The notes under the pieces: generated by a model
What the model saw: only the letters and a program-made list of their open reading frames with translations
What the model was told of the DNA's origin: nothing
Database searches by the model: none
Assembly (NCBI GenBank): GCA_002325245.1
Contig: DCRR01000019.1
Location: 4,360-30,647, forward strand
Length of the DNA stretch: 26,288 nucleotides
Origin: Microbacteriaceae bacterium UBA1487
GTDB lineage: Bacteria > Actinomycetota > Actinomycetes > Actinomycetales > Microbacteriaceae
Direction of reading: 5' to 3'
Part shown: piece after piece, positions 23,000 to 26,288 of the stretch
Numbering within the stretch: position 1 is the first letter of the stretch
Layout of the letters: every line of letters begins with the position of its first letter
Translations under genes and position numbers: made by a program

Positions 23000-23347
23000 A
23001 TGCACATTCTCGACTCCGTCGATGCAGCCAACCTGCGCAGCGACATCCCCGACTTCCGTCCGGGCGACACCGTCAAGGTGCACGTCAACATCGTCGAAGG
23101 TTCGCGCTCGCGCATCCAGGTCTTCCAGGGCGTCGTCATCGGCCGCTCGAACGAGGGCATCCGCGAGACCTTCACGGTCCGCAAGATCAGCTTCCAGGTG
23201 GGCGTCGAGCGCACCTTCCCGGTGCACTCCCCGGTGATCGATCACATCGAGATCGTCACCCGCGGTGACGTGCGTCGCGCGAAGCTCTACTACCTCCGCA
23301 ACCTGCGCGGCAAGAAGGCCAAGATCAAGGAGAAGCGCGAGAACTGA
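23000..23347 (+). CDS. rplS: 50S ribosomal protein L19
   Basis: A 115-residue ribosomal protein at the 30S-50S interface. Recognised by MHILDSVDAANLRSDIPDFRPGD, RIQVFQGVVIGR, the GVERTFPVHSP segment and the basic end LYYLRNLRGKKAKIKEKREN. Length and sequence are standard. The purine-rich GAGAG about 10 bases before the ATG is a weak Shine-Dalgarno. The gene is single, with its own leader and a strong terminator. Confidence 0.98.
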   Translation: MHILDSVDAANLRSDIPDFRPGDTVKVHVNIVEGSRSRIQVFQGVVIGRSNEGIRETFTVRKISFQVGVERTFPVHSPVIDHIEIVTRGDVRRAKLYYLRNLRGKKAKIKEKREN

Positions 23348-23367
23348 GTTCTCGAGCTGTCCTGTTC

Positions 23368-23400
23368 GAATCCCGGCCCGGTCCTCCGGCGCCGGGATTC
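23368..23400 (+). terminator. Terminator of rplS
   Basis: A perfect 10-base inverted repeat (GAATCCCGGC / GCCGGGATTC), with a 13-base loop that can itself pair (CCGG-TCCT-CCGG), 20 bases after the L19 stop and followed by GTCGTTTCG. It is the strongest hairpin in the window, with only a short T-run. Confidence 0.8.
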
Positions 23401-23480
23401 GTCGTTTCGCGGTCGACGCACCGTGAGCGTAGCTCGACACACGCGGTGGGTGGTGCCGCCGTGTGGGCGCAGTTGCAACC

Positions 23481-23486
23481 TATGCT
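23481..23486 (+). promoter_or_regulatory. -10 element of the lepB operon
   Basis: TATGCT; transcription would start near 23493, leaving a leader of about 17 bases with CGAGG as Shine-Dalgarno before the ATG at 23510. Confidence 0.5.
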
Positions 23487-23509
23487 TGCTTCGAGCCAAC
23501 CGAGGTGCA

Positions 23510-24349
23510 ATGTATTCACAACAACCGCGATCCGAGCGATCCCTTCCCCTGGCGCCTCCCGCGGAGGCCCCGGCGCCCGAGCGACCGCGTCGCGGCTCCG
23601 GCGTGCTCCGCTTCCTGCGCGACGTGCTCGTCATCCTCGTCGCCGCGGTCGTCATCTCCTTCCTGATCAAGACCTTCCTGATCCGCTCGTTCTACATCCC
23701 GTCGGAGTCGATGGAGTCGACGCTGCTGGTCAACGACCGCATCATCGTCAACGAGCTCGTGCCCGGGGTCGTGCCGATCTCGCGCGGCGACATCGTCGTG
23801 TTCCAGGATCCGGGCGGCTGGCTCGTCCCGCAGCCGACGGTGGAGCAGGAACCGCTTGCGGCCGCCTTCGACTGGGTGCTGTCGTTCGTCGGTCTCACCG
23901 CCCCGGACAGCAACGACCACCTCATCAAGCGAGTCATCGGCCTGCCGGGCGATGTCGTGACCTGCTGCGACGAGTACGGACGACTGTCGATCAACGGCGT
24001 TCCGATCGACGAGCCCTACGTCCTGCTGCCGGACGGCGTGACGAAGGTCTCCCGCGACGACTTCACCGTCACGGTGCCGGAGGACTCGCTCTGGGTGATG
24101 GGCGACAACCGCTATGAGTCGGCCGATTCCCGCTACAACCGCGACAAGCCGGGCAACGGCTTCGTTCCCTACGACAACGTCGTGGGACGCGCCTTCCTGA
24201 TCTCGTGGCCGGTGGACCGGTGGACCTGGCTCGACAACCACGAGTTCGCCTTCTCCGGGGTCGATGACGCGGTCGAGACGCCGTCCGGCGAGGACGAGAC
24301 GGATGAGGTCGGGACTCCGAGCCCGCAGGCCACGACGGGCGGCGAGTGA
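23510..24349 (+). CDS. lepB: Signal peptidase I
   Basis: A 279-residue membrane-bound serine protease that removes signal peptides from Sec-exported proteins. A proline-rich cytoplasmic N-terminus precedes a single helix at about 37-58. The catalytic dyad is Ser67 (IPSESMEST) and Lys140 (LIKRVIGLPGD); box E is GDNRYESADSR (198-208). The acidic tail (about 255-279) is not part of the fold. Two adjacent cysteines (152-153) lie on the extracellular side. ATG 23510 has GAGG upstream; an earlier in-frame ATG lies before the promoter. rnhB follows after 9 bases, a usual pairing. Confidence 0.97.
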   Translation: MYSQQPRSERSLPLAPPAEAPAPERPRRGSGVLRFLRDVLVILVAAVVISFLIKTFLIRSFYIPSESMESTLLVNDRIIVNELVPGVVPISRGDIVVFQDPGGWLVPQPTVEQEPLAAAFDWVLSFVGLTAPDSNDHLIKRVIGLPGDVVTCCDEYGRLSINGVPIDEPYVLLPDGVTKVSRDDFTVTVPEDSLWVMGDNRYESADSRYNRDKPGNGFVPYDNVVGRAFLISWPVDRWTWLDNHEFAFSGVDDAVETPSGEDETDEVGTPSPQATTGGE

Positions 24350-24358
24350 TCCGCCGCG

Positions 24359-25051
24359 ATGGCTGTCGCTGAACCGACCCTGGAGCGGGAGCGCGCCCTG
24401 TTCGCCGACGGGGCTGCGCTCGTCATCGGCTGCGACGAGGTGGGCCGCGGCGCGATCGCCGGTCCCGTCGCCGTGGGGGTGTCGGCGGCGTCGCTCGACG
24501 AGCTCGAGGCGGCCCCGGTGCCCGCGGGGCTTCGCGACTCGAAGCTGCTGAGCGAGAAGCGCCGCGACGCGCTCGAACCGCTTGCCCGCGCCTGGCTGCC
24601 GCGCTCCGCGGTGGGGCTGGCGAGCCCCGCCGAGGTGGAGGCGCGCGGGATCATCGCGGCGCTCGGTCTCGCGGCGAGCCGCGCGCTGGGGGAGCTGCAC
24701 GCCGCCGGCGTCGACTTCCAGGGCGCTGTCGTGCTGCTGGACGGCTCGCACGACTGGCTTACGGCCGCCCTGCCGCGGCGCAGCGTGCTGCCGCGGGTCA
24801 TCACGCAGGTGAAGGCCGACCGCGACTGCGCGGTCGTGGCGGCCGCCTCCGTGCTCGCCAAGGTGCACCGCGATCGCCTGATGATCGCGGCGCACGAGGA
24901 GGCTCCCGAGTTCGGCTGGGCGAGCAACAAGGGCTACGCGAGCGCCGCGCACTACGCCGCGGTGGAGGCGCGCGGTCCGCATCCGCTGCACCGCCGCTCG
25001 TGGCTGCGCGAACCCACCCTGGATGTCGCGGTCGAGTCGCCGGGCGCCTGA
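24359..25051 (+). CDS. rnhB: Ribonuclease HII
   Basis: A 230-residue nuclease that cuts RNA in RNA-DNA hybrids, including single ribonucleotides in DNA. Catalytic acids are visible as Asp26 and Glu27 (IGCDEVGRG), Asp128 (LLDGSHDW) and Asp154 (VKADRD); the SVLAKVHRD helix and GYAS segment follow. It starts 9 bases after lepB and is probably co-transcribed. The N-terminus is about 15 residues longer than the core fold. Confidence 0.96.
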   Translation: MAVAEPTLERERALFADGAALVIGCDEVGRGAIAGPVAVGVSAASLDELEAAPVPAGLRDSKLLSEKRRDALEPLARAWLPRSAVGLASPAEVEARGIIAALGLAASRALGELHAAGVDFQGAVVLLDGSHDWLTAALPRRSVLPRVITQVKADRDCAVVAAASVLAKVHRDRLMIAAHEEAPEFGWASNKGYASAAHYAAVEARGPHPLHRRSWLREPTLDVAVESPGA

Positions 25052-25056
25052 CGAAC

Positions 25057-25062
25057 TAGACT
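25057..25062 (+). promoter_or_regulatory. -10 element of the DUF2469 gene (leaderless geometry)
   Basis: TAGACT, seven bases, then GTG at 25070. Confidence 0.5.
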
Positions 25063-25069
25063 CGCAGCC

Positions 25070-25393
25070 GTGGATGACGACGAGTTTGAGGACTACGACC
25101 GTGAGGTCGAGTTGGCCCTCTACCGCGAGTACCGCGACGTGGTGGGACAGTTCAAGTACGTGGTCGAGACGGAGCGCCGCTTCTACCTCGCCAACGAGGT
25201 GTCGCTCGAGCGCAAGGACACCGAGCACGACTTCTATTTCGAGCTGACGATGAACGACGTCTGGGTGTGGGATGTCTACCGCGCCGACCGCTTCGTGAAG
25301 AGCGTGCGGGTGCTCACCTTCAAGGACGTCAACGTCGAGGTGCGCGGCGACAAGGATCTGGAGCTCCCCAAGGAGCTCGCGCTCGACGAGTAG
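25070..25393 (+). CDS. DUF2469 family protein
   Basis: A 107-residue acidic protein of a family found in actinobacteria next to rnhB, as here. It starts with a strongly acidic helix (MDDDEFEDYDREVELALYRE) and continues with strand-rich sequence (FYFELTMNDVWVWDVYR, VRVLTFKDVNVEV). No catalytic motif or membrane helix is visible. Function unknown; the conserved neighbourhood suggests a housekeeping role. It is followed after six bases by a tiny membrane protein. Confidence 0.9.
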   Translation: MDDDEFEDYDREVELALYREYRDVVGQFKYVVETERRFYLANEVSLERKDTEHDFYFELTMNDVWVWDVYRADRFVKSVRVLTFKDVNVEVRGDKDLELPKELALDE

Positions 25394-25399
25394 GCATCC

Positions 25400-25543
25400 G
25401 TGGATCTCTACCTTCCGATCGTGCTGACGGTCACCCTGGTGATGGTCGGCCTCGTGATCGGCGTCACCTGGGCGCTGACGCGCGCCGCGCAGCGGCGGCG
25501 GCGCGAGCTCGAGGAGTCGGGAGACCTCGGCTCGCCCGAGTAG
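25400..25543 (+). CDS. Small single-helix membrane protein (47 residues)
   Basis: A short frame, GTG to TAG, six bases after the DUF2469 stop. It encodes VDLYLPIVLTV, one hydrophobic helix (about residues 5-26), a basic stretch (RAAQRRRRREL-type, with four consecutive Arg) and an acidic end (EESGDLGSPE). The positive-inside rule predicts an outside N-terminus and a cytoplasmic tail. No Shine-Dalgarno is visible, so translation would be coupled to DUF2469. The composition is that of a real membrane protein rather than a chance frame, but I do not recognise a family. Confidence 0.55.
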   Translation: MDLYLPIVLTVTLVMVGLVIGVTWALTRAAQRRRRELEESGDLGSPE

Positions 25544-25675
25544 TCGCGCGGCGGCCGTCGGCGCGGTCTCGCGACGCGGTGACCTCGACTCCTCCGCAGC
25601 GCTTGATTCGCGGCGCAGTGCGCCGATCGGATGCCGGCCGGTGCGCGCCCGGGGCCGAGCGCGCATCCTCGGTGC
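25544..25675. other. Intergenic stretch before yraN
   Basis: 132 bases with no convincing gene, hairpin or repeat. The right end holds CATCCT (25664-25669), one mismatch from TANNNT, six bases before the ATG of yraN, and may be a leaderless promoter. Confidence 0.4.
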
Positions 25676-26041
25676 ATGGCGGCCAAAGACGAACTCGGGC
25701 GGCGCGGCGAGCGCATCGCCGAGCACCACCTCACCGAGCGCGGGCTGGTCGTGCTCGATCGCAACTGGCGCTGCCCGAGCGGCGAGATCGACCTGGTGCT
25801 GCGCGATGGCGATGAGACGGTGTTCGTCGAGGTGAAGACGCGGGCGGGGCTCGGCTACGGGCATCCGCTGGAGGCGATCACCATGGTCAAGCTCGCGCGG
25901 CTGCGACGGCTCGCGGGGGAGTGGTGCGAGCATCGGCGTGCGGCCGGGCAGCCCGTCGGCCGGATCCGCATCGACGCGGTCGGCGTGATCGCGCCGGTCG
26001 ACGCGCCCGCGCGCATCGACCACCTCGAGGGCGTGTTCTGA
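25676..26041 (+). CDS. YraN/UPF0102 family nuclease-like protein
   Basis: A 121-residue protein with the Holliday-junction-resolvase-like nuclease fold. The metal-binding signature is visible as Glu37, Asp39 (GEIDLVLRD) and Glu52-x-Lys54 (FVEVKTR). A biological role has not been settled for this family. ATG 25676 is chosen because homology starts at the following helix (ELGRRGERIAEHHL), with a CATCCT hexamer six bases upstream; the longer in-frame version adds an unlikely arginine/proline-rich start. Its last stop base is the first base of the next ATG. Confidence 0.93.
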   Translation: MAAKDELGRRGERIAEHHLTERGLVVLDRNWRCPSGEIDLVLRDGDETVFVEVKTRAGLGYGHPLEAITMVKLARLRRLAGEWCEHRRAAGQPVGRIRIDAVGVIAPVDAPARIDHLEGVF

Positions 26042-26288
26042 TGCCGGTCGGGCGCGCCCACGCGATCGCGCTGCTCGGCATCGACGGCGCCGTGGTCGAG
26101 ATCGAGGCCGACATCTCGCAGCAGCTTCCCGCCTTCGTCCTCATCGGACTGCCCGATGCGGCGCTCGGCGAGGCGCGCGATCGCGTGCGCGCGGCGGCCC
26201 AGAACTCAGGGATCCCGCTGCCGTCCCGGAAGCTCACCATCAACCTGTCGCCCGCGGCGCTGCCCAAGCACGGCTCCGGCTTCGACCT
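26041..26288 (+). CDS. ComM/YifB-type Mg-chelatase-like AAA ATPase, N-terminal part (partial)
   Basis: The first 82 residues of a gene that leaves the window. They match the N-terminal domain of YifB/ComM proteins: GRAHAIALLGIDGAVVEIEADI, LPAFVLIGLPDAALGEARDRVRAA and KLTINLSPAALPKHG. ComM is a hexameric helicase aiding branch migration in natural transformation; the ATPase part lies outside. The ATG overlaps the yraN stop by one base (TGATG), so the two genes are probably an operon, usually followed by dprA in actinobacteria. Confidence 0.93.
   Translation, partial: MPVGRAHAIALLGIDGAVVEIEADISQQLPAFVLIGLPDAALGEARDRVRAAAQNSGIPLPSRKLTINLSPAALPKHGSGFD

Noticed and set aside
23516..26023. Very long (over 800 codon) antisense frame opposite lepB-rnhB-DUF2469-yraN
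   Set aside because: It mirrors four well-identified genes and reads as Arg/Ala/Gly/Val/His-rich filler; it is a shadow of codon bias.
1..26288. CRISPR array, insertion sequence, prophage, toxin-antitoxin or new defence island
   Set aside because: No regularly spaced repeats, transposase or integrase motifs, or small paired genes were seen; nearly all sequence is accounted for by core genes.
1..26288. tRNA or SRP RNA genes in the intergenic gaps
   Set aside because: No gap shows a cloverleaf with a T-loop GTTCRANNC or an SRP RNA tetraloop pattern; the gaps are mostly too short.

Overview
The window is chromosomal core DNA from a high-G+C actinobacterium. Microbacteriaceae is the best guess, from gene content and order (smc/ftsY/ffh, rpsP-khpA-rimM-trmD, rplS-lepB-rnhB-DUF2469-yraN-comM), the actinobacterial coproporphyrin-dependent heme pathway, F420-type luciferase-like oxidoreductases and an S16 protein with a long charged tail. 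The family assignment is inference. I see no insertion sequence, prophage, CRISPR array, tRNA or rRNA. Genes are tightly packed and no gene-free stretch exceeds about 210 bases.

Layout. (1) 1-5.8 kb: the 3' end of smc, a convergent histidine phosphatase, a large secreted trypsin-like protease with three cell-wall-binding type 2 repeats, ftsY, then a leftward pair (gamma carbonic anhydrase, PH-like membrane protein) and a small three-helix membrane protein. (2) 5.8-7.4 kb: ffh, so both protein components of the SRP pathway are here. (3) 7.4-18.7 kb: a complete heme block, hemA leftward and hemE-hemY-hemQ-hemH-hemC-hemD-hemB-hemL rightward, flanked on both sides by paralogous luciferase-like (LLM) oxidoreductases. 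From hemQ to hemL every junction is a 4-base GTGA or ATGA stop/start overlap. The set covers glutamyl-tRNA to heme b by the coproporphyrin branch, apart from glutamyl-tRNA synthetase, which is not in the window. (4) 18.8-19.7 kb: an EamA/DMT transporter. (5) 19.7-22.8 kb: rpsP-khpA-rimM, then trmD, convergent with map. (6) 22.8-26.3 kb: rplS with a structured leader, a terminator, lepB-rnhB, DUF2469 with a tiny membrane protein, yraN, and the start of a comM/yifB-type gene.

The most striking signal is not a gene but a punctuation rule. At nine genes or operon heads a TANNNT hexamer lies exactly six bases before the ATG/GTG start, on both strands. A tenth has seven bases, and three more have a one-mismatch hexamer at six or seven. 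This is the geometry expected if transcription starts on the first base of the start codon, so much of this chromosome segment is probably expressed as leaderless mRNA. Genes with a real 5' leader (protease, 5449 membrane protein, rpsP, rplS, lepB) lack that geometry; most of these show a Shine-Dalgarno-like sequence, which is weak for rplS. I used this rule to choose several start codons. I found no convincing new defence, mobile or biosynthetic system.
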